Under the pieces are notes generated by a model. The model did no database searches. It worked only from the letters and a program-made list of their open reading frames with translations, and was not told the DNA's origin. Below are positions 39,065 to 47,074 of a stretch of DNA of 64,000 nt, piece after piece; the stretch's first letter is position 1, and each line of letters starts with the position of its first letter. The position numbers and the translations under genes were made by a program. This DNA is from JACVRW01 sp963728155 (GTDB taxonomy: Bacteria; Actinomycetota; Thermoleophilia; Solirubrobacterales; Thermoleophilaceae), in NCBI GenBank assembly GCA_963728155.1, contig CAVSJF010000006.1, forward strand, positions 558,001 to 622,000, read 5' to 3'.

Positions 39065-39942
39065 TCAATTCCCAGGCGATCGAGCAGCGCCTCGTCGCGG
39101 CGCCAGCCCTTGCGCACGCGCACCTGCAGCTCGAGGTGGATGCGCCGATCCAGCTCGGCTTCGATCTCGCGCCGGGCCGCCGTGCCCACGGCCTTCACCA
39201 TCTTGCCGCCGGCGCCCACGAGGATGCCCTTCTGCGACTCGGTCTCGGTCCAGATGCGGGCGTGCACCATGAGCAGGCCGTCCTCGCGCTCGTCGATCTC
39301 GTCCACCTCGACCTCCACCGCGTGCGGAACCTCCTCGCGTGTGCGTAGGAGTACCTGCTCGCGCACCAGTTCGGCCAGGCGAACGCGCTCGGACATGTCG
39401 TTCGTGTCCTCTGGCGGGTAGAGAAAATCGCCCGCGGGCAGGAACGTCACCAGCTCCGCCACCAGCGCGCCGACGCCGTCACCCGTACGGGCGCTGATGG
39501 GGAAGATCTCGCCCGGCACGCCGAGCTCGGCGGCCCGCGAGAGCGCCTTCACCGTGCGCGGGCGGTCGAGCAGGTCGACCTTGTTGAGCGCGGTCACGGC
39601 CGGTGTGCCCGCGTTGACGATCGCGTTGGCGATGAAGCGATCGCCGGCGCCGATCTGCTGCTCGCCGTTGAGCACGAAGAGCACCGCATCGGAGTCGGCG
39701 AGAGAGCGCTCGACGCTGCGCTGCATGCGCTCGGTGAGCGGATCCCGGGGACGCTGGACCCCGGGGAGGTCGACCAGCACGAGCTGCCAGTCGTCCGCCG
39801 TGGCGATGCCCCGTATCTCCCGGCGCGTGGTCTGCGGCTTGTCGGAGACGATGGCCACCTTCCCGCCGACGATGCGATTGACCAGCGTCGACTTGCCGGC
39901 GTTGGGCCGCCCGGCGAGAGCTACGAAGCCGGAGCTGGTCAC
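39061..39942 (-). CDS. era: GTPase Era
   Basis: A 293-residue ribosome-assembly GTPase. G1 is GRPNAGKSTLVNRIVG, switch I TTRREIRGIAT, G3 DLPGVQRPRDPLTERMQ, G4 NKVDLLD, and the C-terminal KH domain contains ESQKGILVGAGGKMVKAVGTAARREIEAELDRRIHLELQVRVRKGWRRDE. G3 is DLPG rather than the usual DTPG. Start is GTG 39942, overlapping the ybeY stop (GTGA). Confidence 0.95.
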   Translation of the reverse strand: MTSSGFVALAGRPNAGKSTLVNRIVGGKVAIVSDKPQTTRREIRGIATADDWQLVLVDLPGVQRPRDPLTERMQRSVERSLADSDAVLFVLNGEQQIGAGDRFIANAIVNAGTPAVTALNKVDLLDRPRTVKALSRAAELGVPGEIFPISARTGDGVGALVAELVTFLPAGDFLYPPEDTNDMSERVRLAELVREQVLLRTREEVPHAVEVEVDEIDEREDGLLMVHARIWTETESQKGILVGAGGKMVKAVGTAARREIEAELDRRIHLELQVRVRKGWRRDEALLDRLGIE

Positions 39943-40307
39943 AGGCCCGCCATGACCTCGTCCTGCAGGGCGAGCATCTCGCCGGCATCGGTCTCGTGGT
40001 CGTAGCCGCACAGGTGCAGCACGCCGTGCACCACGGCCTCGCGCACGTTCTCGGTGTGCTCAGGACAGATCACCACGTCTCCCAGCTCTCGCGGCCCCAC
40101 GGCCGGACCGGCCTCGTCGACCGGGAAGGAGAGCACGTCCGTGGCAGCGTTGCGTCCGCGGTGCTCGCGATTCAGCTCGCGCATGCGCTCGGCGTCCACC
40201 AGGGACACGGCGAGGTGGCCCTCCGTGACCCCGGCGGCCGCGAGCGCGGCAAGGGCGGGGGCCTCCAGCTCGGGCGGCGCGTCGATGAGCTCGATCTCGA
40301 CTATCAG
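39939..40307 (-). CDS. ybeY: endoribonuclease YbeY (16S rRNA maturation), CTG start
   Basis: A 122-residue metal-dependent RNase. The zinc motif HGVLHLCGYDH gives H94, H98 and H104, and RGRNAATDVLSFP is the family motif. The first ATG or GTG in frame is at 40208 and would remove 33 residues including the first strand. Reading from CTG at 40307, which overlaps the phoH stop as CTGA, gives LIVEIELIDAPPELEAP, the expected YbeY N terminus. I therefore infer initiation at CTG. Between phoH and era, the classical order. Confidence 0.88.
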   Translation of the reverse strand: MIVEIELIDAPPELEAPALAALAAAGVTEGHLAVSLVDAERMRELNREHRGRNAATDVLSFPVDEAGPAVGPRELGDVVICPEHTENVREAVVHGVLHLCGYDHETDAGEMLALQDEVMAGL

Positions 40308-41281
40308 ACCTGCTGGCGCTTGGGCGGCCGCAGCGCCGGCGCCTGCTGCTCGGCGTATTCGTTGTAGGCGGCCACGATGCGCTGCACGAGCTTGTGGCGC
40401 ACCACGTCCTCGCCACCGAAGCGCACGAACTCAATGCCCTCCACCTCGCGCAGGATGTCGCCGATCAGCACGAGGCCCGACGCCTGCTCGCGGGGCAGGT
40501 CGATCTGCGTGATGTCTCCCGTGACGACCATCTTCGAGCCGAAGCCCAGCCGGGTCAGGAACATCTTGATCTGCTCGGGGCTCGTGTTCTGCGCCTCGTC
40601 GAGGATGATGAAGCTGTCGTTCAGGCTGCGGCCGCGCATGAAGGCGAGCGGGGCCACCTCGATCACGCCGCGCTCGAGGTGCTGGTTGACCCGGTCGGGC
40701 TCGAGCATGTCGTACAGGGCGTCGAAGAGCGGGCGCAGGTAGGGATCGACCTTGGCCTGCAGGTCGCCGGGGAGGAAGCCCAGGCGCTCGCCGGCCTCCA
40801 CCGCGGGGCGGGTGAGCACGATCCGGTTGACCTCGCGCCGCGACAGCGCCGCGACCGCCATCGCCACGGCGAGGAAGGACTTGCCCGTGCCGGCGGGGCC
40901 GATGCCGACGGTGACCGTGTGCTCGCGGATGGCGTCGACGTAGCGCTTCTGGTTGACGGTCTTGGGCGCGACCTTGAGGCCGCGGTGGCGCCATACGACG
41001 TCCTCCAGGATGCGGGCGGGGCTCTCGTGGCTGTCGAGGGCCCCGGCGATCGCCTCGATCGTGCCGGGCGCGATCTCGTGGCCCTGGCGGACCAGGTCCG
41101 AGAGCTCGCGTACCACCGTCCGGCCCATGGTCACCGCGTCCTCCGGACCGTCGAGGGTGAGCACGTTGCCGCGCAGGTAGACCTCGCATTCGAGGTGGTC
41201 CTCGAGCGTCTTCATCACCACGTCGCCGGGGCCGGCCAGCTCGGCGGCGACGTCGTTGGGGAGCTCCAGCTGCGTGCGCAC
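40304..41281 (-). CDS. PhoH family protein
   Basis: A 325-residue ATPase of the PhoH/YbeZ group, thought to work with YbeY in RNA processing. Walker A is GIGPAGTGKSFLAVAMAVAAL, Walker B is SFIILDEAQNTSPEQIKMFLTRLGFGSKMVVTGDITQIDLP. The N terminus contains a KH-like or small RNA-binding segment (GDVVMKTLEDHLECEVYLRGNVLTLDGPEDAV). Overlaps ybeY by 4 nt and follows yqeY by 13 nt. Confidence 0.93.
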   Translation of the reverse strand: MRTQLELPNDVAAELAGPGDVVMKTLEDHLECEVYLRGNVLTLDGPEDAVTMGRTVVRELSDLVRQGHEIAPGTIEAIAGALDSHESPARILEDVVWRHRGLKVAPKTVNQKRYVDAIREHTVTVGIGPAGTGKSFLAVAMAVAALSRREVNRIVLTRPAVEAGERLGFLPGDLQAKVDPYLRPLFDALYDMLEPDRVNQHLERGVIEVAPLAFMRGRSLNDSFIILDEAQNTSPEQIKMFLTRLGFGSKMVVTGDITQIDLPREQASGLVLIGDILREVEGIEFVRFGGEDVVRHKLVQRIVAAYNEYAEQQAPALRPPKRQQV

Positions 41282-41294
41282 TAGGGGACCACCA

Positions 41295-41726
41295 CTAGGG
41301 AGTGAGCTTCTCCTTGACCACCGCGCTAACGCGCTTGCCGTCGGCGCGCCCCTTGACCTGGGGCATCACGAGGGCCATCACCTTGCCCATCTCCTGGGGC
41401 GAGCTCGCGCCGGACTGGGCCACGGCGTCGCCGACCAGGGCCTCGAGCTCGTCTTCGGACAGCTGCTCGGGCATGTAGGAGGCGATGATCTCGGCCTCGC
41501 GCTCCTCGGCCTCGGCGCGGTCGCCACGCCCGCCGTCGCGGTAGGCCTCCGCGGCCTCGAGGCGGCGCTTGCGCTCGCGCTGGAGCACCTGGACCTCGTC
41601 GGCGCCCTGCTCCTTCTCGGCCTTCTGAAGCTCGGACACGATCAGGCGCAACGCATGGACACGCTCCTTCTCGCGCGCCCTCATCGCGTCCTTCACGTCA
41701 TGCTGAACTCGTTCGAGTACCGACAC
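41295..41726 (-). CDS. GatB/YqeY domain-containing protein
   Basis: A 143-residue protein made entirely of the YqeY domain (MRAREKERVHALRLIVSELQKAEKEQGADE, YRDGGRGDRAEAEEREAEIIASYMPEQLSEDELEALV, SPQEMGKVMALVMPQVKGRADGKRVSAVVKEKL). The domain resembles the tRNA-binding tail of GatB, and the stand-alone protein is of unknown but RNA-related function. Only 14 nt lie between its start and that of the divergent HAD gene. Confidence 0.9.
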   Translation of the reverse strand: MSVLERVQHDVKDAMRAREKERVHALRLIVSELQKAEKEQGADEVQVLQRERKRRLEAAEAYRDGGRGDRAEAEEREAEIIASYMPEQLSEDELEALVGDAVAQSGASSPQEMGKVMALVMPQVKGRADGKRVSAVVKEKLTP

Positions 41727-41740
41727 GAGAAGGATTCTAG

Positions 41741-42424
41741 ATGGGGCCGCCCGCCGAGAAGATCCGCTTCGCGACGTTCGACTGTTACGGCACGCTGATC
41801 GACTGGGAGGGCGGCGCGGCCTCGTTCCTCTACGACCTTGCGCGCCGCCACGAGGCCGAGCCGCCGCCCGCCCTCGAGCTCCGCAACCGCTGGGAGGAGC
41901 TCCAGTTCGAGCGACTGAGCGGCGAGTGGCGCAACTACCGCGACGTCTTGGCCGACAGCCTGGCCGCGCTGGCGGGCGAATGCGGCTGGCGCTGGAACGA
42001 CCGCGACGGGGAGGCCCTGGCCCGGTCGATGGAGAGCTGGCAGCCCTTCCCCGACACCGTGCCCGCGCTGCGCGCCGCCCGCGAGGCGGGGATCGGCCTC
42101 TGGATCATCTCCAACTGCGACCGCGCGATCATGGACCACAGCCTCCGGCACATGGACGTCGAGTTCGACGGCGTGACGGTGGCCGAGGACTGCCGCGCCT
42201 ACAAGCCCTCCACCGCCCCCTTCGAAAGCGCCCTGCGCGATATCGACGCTCCGGCCGAGCAGATCCTGCACGTGGCCTTCGGATTCAAGTACGACATCAC
42301 GCCTGCCCAGCAGATGGGGATGCGGACCAGCTGGGTCAACCGCCACCAGGAGCCGGCGCCGGGCGCCGCGCGTCCCGATCACGAGTGGACCGACCTCTGG
42401 CCTCTGGCCGAACTGAGCCGCTAG
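41741..42424 (+). CDS. haloacid dehalogenase (HAD) family hydrolase
   Basis: A 227-residue HAD hydrolase. Motif I is FDCYGTLIDWEG with nucleophile D14, motif II is WIISNCD, motif III is K in CRAYKPSTAPFESAL, and HVAFGFKYDITPAQQMGMRTSWVNR ends the core. The pattern resembles type II haloacid dehalogenases and phosphatases. Acceptor specificity is not clear. AAGGA is 6 nt before the ATG. It converges on the cyclase gene with a 4-nt overlap. Confidence 0.88.
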   Translation: MGPPAEKIRFATFDCYGTLIDWEGGAASFLYDLARRHEAEPPPALELRNRWEELQFERLSGEWRNYRDVLADSLAALAGECGWRWNDRDGEALARSMESWQPFPDTVPALRAAREAGIGLWIISNCDRAIMDHSLRHMDVEFDGVTVAEDCRAYKPSTAPFESALRDIDAPAEQILHVAFGFKYDITPAQQMGMRTSWVNRHQEPAPGAARPDHEWTDLWPLAELSR

Positions 42425-43180
42425 TCGAGAATCGCCACCACCCGCGCCGGCGCGGCGCTCGCGCCGGCGATCCGCAACGGAAAGCAGGCCACGGTGAAGC
42501 CGGTGGCCGGCAGCTCGCCGAGGTTGACCAGGCGCTCGATCTGGGCGTAGGGCAGGTCGGCCTGATGGGCGGCCCAGAAGATCCCGGGCTCGTCACGCTC
42601 GAGCGCATCCTGGGCCTGCATGTGCAGCGGGGCGTCCCAGCCCCACGCGTCGATGCCCATCACGCGGACGCCGCGCTCCCACATCCAGCGCGTGGCCGCC
42701 GCGGTCACGCCGGGGCCGAGCGCCATGTACCCGAGGTCGCGGATGTGGGCGTCCCGCCCGGTCCGCACCAGCACGATGTCGCGCTCGGCCAGCTCATGCC
42801 CTACGCGCGACAGCTCATCCTCGACGTCGGCCACGTCGACCGCCTCGCCGTCGCGCCTTCGCGGTCATGTCGAGCACCACGCCGGGGCCGAAGAACCACT
42901 CGAGCGGTAGCTCGTCGATGGCCTGCGCGCGCTCGCCGGCGATGGTGGAGTTGTAGTGCCACGGGGCGTCGACGTGGGTGGAGTTATGGGTGCCGAAGCG
43001 CGTGAACGTCTCGGTGGCCCAGCCCTCGCCGTCGCGCAGCAGGCGCTTCGGCACCCCCAGCAGCGTCTCGATCTGCGCCGCCCCCGCGGCGTGATCGGCG
43101 AATTCGATGTCGGTTCGCAGCGGCTCCGGGGTCTCGGGTGGGCTCGGCTCGATGGGTGCCGAGAGATCGACGATCGGCAT
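42421..43180 (-). CDS. cyclase family protein (kynurenine formamidase-like; frame broken)
   Basis: A 252-residue metal-dependent hydrolase of the cyclase/KynB fold after repair. The metal site THNSTHVDAPWHYNS replaces the classical HTGTHxDxPxH, and GDGEAVDVADVEDEL, VLVRTGRDAHIRDLGYMALGPGVTAAATRWMWERGVRVMGIDAWGWDAPLH and IEPSPPETPEP are all present. An extra base at about 42854 breaks the frame after DMTAKA. Without it the sequence joins as DMTAKADGEAVDVADVEDEL. Start at ATG 43180 (MPIVDLSAPIE). Family members open formyl or lactam bonds; the substrate is unknown. Confidence 0.85.
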
Positions 43181-43190
43181 GCCGGCGAGC

Positions 43191-43988
43191 CTAACCGCTG
43201 AGGAGCACCGCGCTCCAGCCCGACGAGGACCGCCGCTCGCGCTCGCGCAGCGGGGCGAACGCGGCCGCCACCTCGTCGGCCTCCTCGTCCAGCAGGCCGG
43301 AGAGGATCAGCGTCCCGGGAGGCTCGTCCATGAGCTCGGCCACGCGCAGGAGCAGCGGGCGCATCAGGTTGGCGGCGATCGTCCGGGCCGGGGGTGCGGG
43401 CACCTCGCGCAGGTTGTGGCGCTCGAGCGCCCCCAGCGCCACGCCGTTGGCCGCCGCGTTCTCGCCGGTGGCCTCGAGCGCGGCAAGCTCGTTGTCGGTG
43501 GCCAACACCGGATCGAAGCCGAGCTTGGCGGCGGCGATGGCCAGCACCCCAGAGCCGCAGCCGAGATCGGCAAACTGGCCGGAGGGATCGAGCTCGAGCA
43601 TCAGCTCGAGGCACATCCTCGTGGTGGGGTGCGAGCCGGTGCCGAAGGCCTGGCCGGGATCGATCACGAGATCGAGCGCACCGCTGCGCTGGGCCTCCCA
43701 CGGCGGGCGCACCCACACGCGGCCGCCCACGAGCACGGGCTGGTGGAAGTCGCGCCAGCGCTCCGCCCAGTCGCCCGCCACCTCCTCGCCCCGCACGGCC
43801 ACCCGCGTCCCGGCCACGTCGGCCTCCCCGTCGGGGAAGGCAGGCAGCTCACCGGGGGCGCCGTAGATCGCGTACTCCACCCAGCCCTCTCCGTCCACCT
43901 GCTCGACGCCCGCGGGGGCGAGCTCGAGCAATTCCGCCAGCACGGCCTCGGCCGCCTCGGCGGGCGCCCGGAAGGCGAGGCGGATCAG
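43191..43988 (-). CDS. prmA: ribosomal protein L11 methyltransferase, CTG start
   Basis: About 265 residues. The SAM-binding domain has DLVIDPGQAFGTGSHPTTRMCLELML, FADLGCGSGVLAIAAAKLGFDPVLATDN, and ANLMRPLLL. The first GTG in frame is at 43943, losing the first beta strand of the N-terminal L11-binding domain. The CTG at 43988, overlapping the dnaJ stop as CTGA, restores LIRLAFRAPAEAAEAVLAELL, the usual PrmA beginning. Directly downstream of dnaJ, the classical order in many bacteria. Confidence 0.9.
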   Translation of the reverse strand: MIRLAFRAPAEAAEAVLAELLELAPAGVEQVDGEGWVEYAIYGAPGELPAFPDGEADVAGTRVAVRGEEVAGDWAERWRDFHQPVLVGGRVWVRPPWEAQRSGALDLVIDPGQAFGTGSHPTTRMCLELMLELDPSGQFADLGCGSGVLAIAAAKLGFDPVLATDNELAALEATGENAAANGVALGALERHNLREVPAPPARTIAANLMRPLLLRVAELMDEPPGTLILSGLLDEEADEVAAAFAPLRERERRSSSGWSAVLLSG

Positions 43989-45112
43989 CGGAGGGCTCGC
44001 CTGACCTTGGCCAGGATCGACTCGTCGGCCACCTCGCGCAGGTTGGCGTCGGTGAGCGAGTCGCTCAGCTCGGCCAGGAGCTCGCGCTGGCGGGCCGTGA
44101 GGTTGCGGGGTACAGCAACGTTGAGGACGACCTGCTGGTCGCCCCGCCCGCGGCGCCCGATCGTGGGCATCCCGCGGCCGCGCAACGTGACGACCGTGCC
44201 GGGCTGGGTGCCGGCGGGCACGTCGATCTTCTCGTCGCCGTCCAGCGTGGGCACGCTGACCTCGGTGCCGAGCGCCGCCGCCGGAGCGGGCACGTCGACC
44301 ACGGTCACCAGGTCGTTGCCGTCGCGCAGGAAGCGCTCGTCCTCGCCCACCCGGACGAGCACGTAGAGATCACCGGCGGGGCCGCCGTGGTCGCCGCTGT
44401 GCCCGCGCCCCGAAAGGCGGATGCGCTGGTCGTTGGCGATGCCCGCCGGTATGTCGACGTCGAGCGTCTTGCGCGTGGCGCGGCGACCGCGGCCGTCACA
44501 CGCGCTGCACGCCTCGGACGCGATGCTCCCCTGGCCCTCGCAGGTGCTGCACACCTGCTCGCGCACGAGCTGGCCGAAGGCCGTTCGGCTGACCGCACGC
44601 ACCCGGCCCGCGCCCTGGCAGGTGCTGCAGGTGCGCACCTCAGAGCCCGGCTCGGCGCGGGTTCCGTGGCACCGCTCGCAGGCGTCGACCAGGTCGTAGG
44701 CCACCTCGGCCTTGGCGCCCGTCGAGGCCTGCTCGAGCGTGATCTCCACCTCCACGGCCACGTCGCCGCCCTGAACACGCCCCGAACCGCCGCGGCCGCC
44801 GAAAGCGCCGAAGGGATCGCCTCCGAAGAACGCGTCGAAGATGTCCGAGAAGGATCCGAAGCCGTGGCTGGCCGACGAGAACCCGCGCGAATCGAGCCCC
44901 TCGAAGCCGTAGCGGTCGTAGACGGCGCGACGGTCGGCATCGGAGAGGATCTCGTAGGCCTCGGCCGCCTCCTTGAACTTCTCCTCCGCCTCGGGGTCGT
45001 GGCGGTTGACGTCGGGGTGCAGCTCGCGGGCGAGCGCGCGGAAGGCCTTCTTGATCTCCCGGTCGTCCGCCCCGCGGGCGACGCCGATCACCTCGTAGGG
45101 GTCGCGCCTCAT
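43985..45112 (-). CDS. dnaJ: chaperone DnaJ
   Basis: A 375-residue type I J-protein. The J-domain HPD motif is residues 32-34 (ELHPDVNRHD). A Gly/Phe-rich linker (GFGSFSDIFDAFFGGDPFGAFGGRGG) follows, then four zinc repeats (CERCHGTRA, CSTCQGAGR, CSTCEGQGS, CSACDGRGR) and C-terminal substrate domains. It stimulates DnaK ATPase in protein folding. Overlaps hrcA by 4 nt, so it is probably under HrcA heat-shock control. Confidence 0.95.
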   Translation of the reverse strand: MRRDPYEVIGVARGADDREIKKAFRALARELHPDVNRHDPEAEEKFKEAAEAYEILSDADRRAVYDRYGFEGLDSRGFSSASHGFGSFSDIFDAFFGGDPFGAFGGRGGSGRVQGGDVAVEVEITLEQASTGAKAEVAYDLVDACERCHGTRAEPGSEVRTCSTCQGAGRVRAVSRTAFGQLVREQVCSTCEGQGSIASEACSACDGRGRRATRKTLDVDIPAGIANDQRIRLSGRGHSGDHGGPAGDLYVLVRVGEDERFLRDGNDLVTVVDVPAPAAALGTEVSVPTLDGDEKIDVPAGTQPGTVVTLRGRGMPTIGRRGRGDQQVVLNVAVPRNLTARQRELLAELSDSLTDANLREVADESILAKVRRALR

Positions 45113-46134
45113 TCGTCGTAGACCTCGGCCACGAAGCGCGAGAGCTCACGCGCCGCGTCGCGCACCGCGCCGATCGCGCGGGGATAGTCCATGCGCACCG
45201 GCCCGATCACCGACACCGCGCCCAGGTTGCGGCGCGCCAGGCCGTAGTTGGCCGCGACGATCGACACCGTCTGCAGCTCGGGGGTGGGGTTCTCCTGCCC
45301 GATCCGCAGGTAGACGCTCGGCTCCGTGAGCGACGCCCGCAGCACTCCGAGCAGCGCCCGCCGGTGCTCGAGCGCCTCCATCAGCCCGGCGATCTGCGAG
45401 AGCTCCTGGAAGCGGTGCTCGGAGAGCAGGCGGCCCGCTCCCTCCATGAACAGGTTGGCCTCGGCGGACTGCTCGAGCTCGGTGAACGCCGGGGCGAGCG
45501 TGGCCAGGAAGTCGTTCTCGCGCAGCCCCAGCTCCGGCGCGGTCAGCTTCGACAGGATCAGGCGCGAGCCGACCTCCATGCCGCCCAGGGCCTCGTTCAG
45601 ATAGCTGGCCGCCCAGGCCAGCAGGCCGGCGTCGACGGGCTCGTCGTAGGAGATCACCCGCTTGGTGACGCCGCCGGTGGAGGTGATCACGACCACCATG
45701 GCCACCTGGGGCTGAAGCAGGAGCACCTCGATTCGGTGGATGGTGGCCGTCTCGATCGGCGGAGCGGTGACCAGCGCGAGCAGGTTGGTGACCTGGGAGA
45801 GCTGCTCGGTGGTGGCCCGCATGGCGTCGTCCACCTGGCGGCGCATCACGGTCAGCTCGAACGGCTTGCGCGGCACCAGCGAGCGGCCCTGGCTGAGCAG
45901 CTCGTCGACGAAGAGCCGGTAGCCGGTGTCGGTGGGCACGCGCCCCGCCGAGGTATGAGGGTGCTCGAGGAGCCCGAGCTCCTCGAGACGGGCCAGCTCG
46001 GCGCGCACGGTCGAGGGGCCCCAGGGCACGTCGTCCTGCTCGGCCAGCCACTTGGACGCCACGGGCTGATCGAGGTCCACGTGGGCCTCGACGAGCTTGT
46101 GCAGGATGAATACTTGCCGTGGGGAGATCTCCAC
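45109..46134 (-). CDS. hrcA: heat-inducible transcription repressor HrcA
   Basis: A 341-residue repressor. The N-terminal winged helix contains RQVFILHKLVEAHVDLDQPVASKWLAEQDDVPWGPSTVRAELARLEELGLLEHPHTSAGRVPTDTGYRLFVD, and the GAF-like C-terminal part includes RVISYDEPVDAGLLAWAASYLNEALGG and SVIGPVRMDYPRAIGAVRDAARELS. It controls CIRCE-containing heat-shock operons and is translationally coupled to dnaJ. I did not find a CIRCE element upstream of it in this window, so its own operon may be controlled from elsewhere. Confidence 0.94.
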   Translation of the reverse strand: MEISPRQVFILHKLVEAHVDLDQPVASKWLAEQDDVPWGPSTVRAELARLEELGLLEHPHTSAGRVPTDTGYRLFVDELLSQGRSLVPRKPFELTVMRRQVDDAMRATTEQLSQVTNLLALVTAPPIETATIHRIEVLLLQPQVAMVVVITSTGGVTKRVISYDEPVDAGLLAWAASYLNEALGGMEVGSRLILSKLTAPELGLRENDFLATLAPAFTELEQSAEANLFMEGAGRLLSEHRFQELSQIAGLMEALEHRRALLGVLRASLTEPSVYLRIGQENPTPELQTVSIVAANYGLARRNLGAVSVIGPVRMDYPRAIGAVRDAARELSRFVAEVYDE

Positions 46135-46154
46135 GGCTTTAAATCTAGAGTCCG

Positions 46155-46526
46155 CTACGGAGCGTCGAGCTCGGCTTCGGCGTTGCGGATGATCTGGTTG
46201 CCTCCCTGCTCGGCGATCACATCGACCACCGTGGGCCCTTCGGCGCCCTGGCGATCGGAGCCCGTGATGGTCATCTCCTGCTCGGGGAAGCCCATGCCGC
46301 GAAACTGGACGGAGAGGCGGCGCAGCGCGCGCGGATCGCCGCCGGCCGCGTTCGTGCAGGCCCGCGCCACCTGGGCCATCGAGTAGAGGCCGTGGAGGAT
46401 GTTGGACGGGAGACCCACCTCCTGGGCGAACTGGGGGTCGATGTGAATCGGGTTGAAGTCGCCCGACGCGCCCGCGTAGCGGTGAGGCAGGTACTTGTCC
46501 GGCGTGACCCTGAGCTCGATGTTCAT
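46155..46526 (-). CDS. MaoC-like (R)-hydroxyacyl dehydratase subunit (HadB-like)
   Basis: A 123-residue hot-dog-fold protein. YAGASGDFNPIHIDPQFAQEVGLPSNILHGLYSMAQVARACTN carries the catalytic D and H of the MaoC hydratase motif (D-x4-H). It starts at ATG 46526, two bases after the partner subunit gene ends. In mycobacterial HadAB this half supplies the active site. Likely a fatty-acid elongation or beta-oxidation dehydratase. Confidence 0.88.
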   Translation of the reverse strand: MNIELRVTPDKYLPHRYAGASGDFNPIHIDPQFAQEVGLPSNILHGLYSMAQVARACTNAAGGDPRALRRLSVQFRGMGFPEQEMTITGSDRQGAEGPTVVDVIAEQGGNQIIRNAEAELDAP

Positions 46527-46528
46527 TC

Positions 46529-46969
46529 CTAGATCCCCCGGACGATGTTCGTCCACGTGCCGCGTACGACCTCTTGGCCGTCCTGGTTTACGGACACCGA
46601 CTCGAAGACATAGAAGCCCTTGCCGTCCTTCTCGAAGATGTCCTTGACCGTCGTGGAGGTCGAGATCGTGTCCCCGGCGCACACCGGCTCGCCCCACACG
46701 AATTCCTGGCCGCCGTGGACCATCATGGAGAAGTTGATGCCCACCTCGGGGTCGAACATGCCCGGCCCCACCGAGCCCATGGCGTAGACCACGGCGAACA
46801 TGGGCGGCGCGGGCACGTCGCGAAAGCCGGCCGCGCGGGCCCGCTCGCGGTCGAAGTAGACCGGGTTGTCCTCCCCCACCGCCGCGGCGTACTCGCGGAT
46901 CTTCTCCTTGCCCACCTCGTACTCGTAGGACGGATAGGTCTTCCCAATGGCTTCGGTCTTCACGGGCAC
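46529..46969 (-). CDS. MaoC N-terminal-like dehydratase subunit (HadA-like)
   Basis: A 146-residue FAS1-dehydratase-like hot-dog protein. Motifs are YPSYEYEVGKEKIREYAAAVGEDNPVYFDRERARAAGFRDVPAPPMFAVVYA, INFSMMVHGGQEFVWGEPVCAGDTISTSTTVKDI and GKGFYVFESVSVNQDGQEVVRGTW. It lacks the catalytic D-x4-H, as HadA-type subunits do, and pairs with the next gene. The start is GTG. Divergent from the MFS gene. Confidence 0.88.
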   Translation of the reverse strand: MPVKTEAIGKTYPSYEYEVGKEKIREYAAAVGEDNPVYFDRERARAAGFRDVPAPPMFAVVYAMGSVGPGMFDPEVGINFSMMVHGGQEFVWGEPVCAGDTISTSTTVKDIFEKDGKGFYVFESVSVNQDGQEVVRGTWTNIVRGI

Positions 46970-47044
46970 GGCTGCGGCAGGTTACTGCGGCGGACATCCT
47001 GCCCGCCTCTCTGATTGCCAAGCTCGCTTCCAGCTCGCGTAATC

Positions 47045-47065
47045 GGGCACGGCTTCGCCGTACCC
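47045..47065 (+). promoter_or_regulatory. inverted repeat just upstream of the MFS gene
   Basis: GGGCACGGC, loop TTC, GCCGTACCC: nine-base arms with one mismatch, ending 9 nt before the MFS ATG. It lies in the 105-nt region between divergent dehydratase and transporter genes. It could be an operator or a hairpin affecting initiation. No further support. Confidence 0.3.
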
Positions 47066-47074
47066 TCGCCAACG

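Noticed and set aside
46135..46154. CIRCE operator upstream of hrcA
   Set aside because: The region is only 20 nt long before the next gene and has no TTAGCACTC-N9-GAGTGCTAA type repeat.
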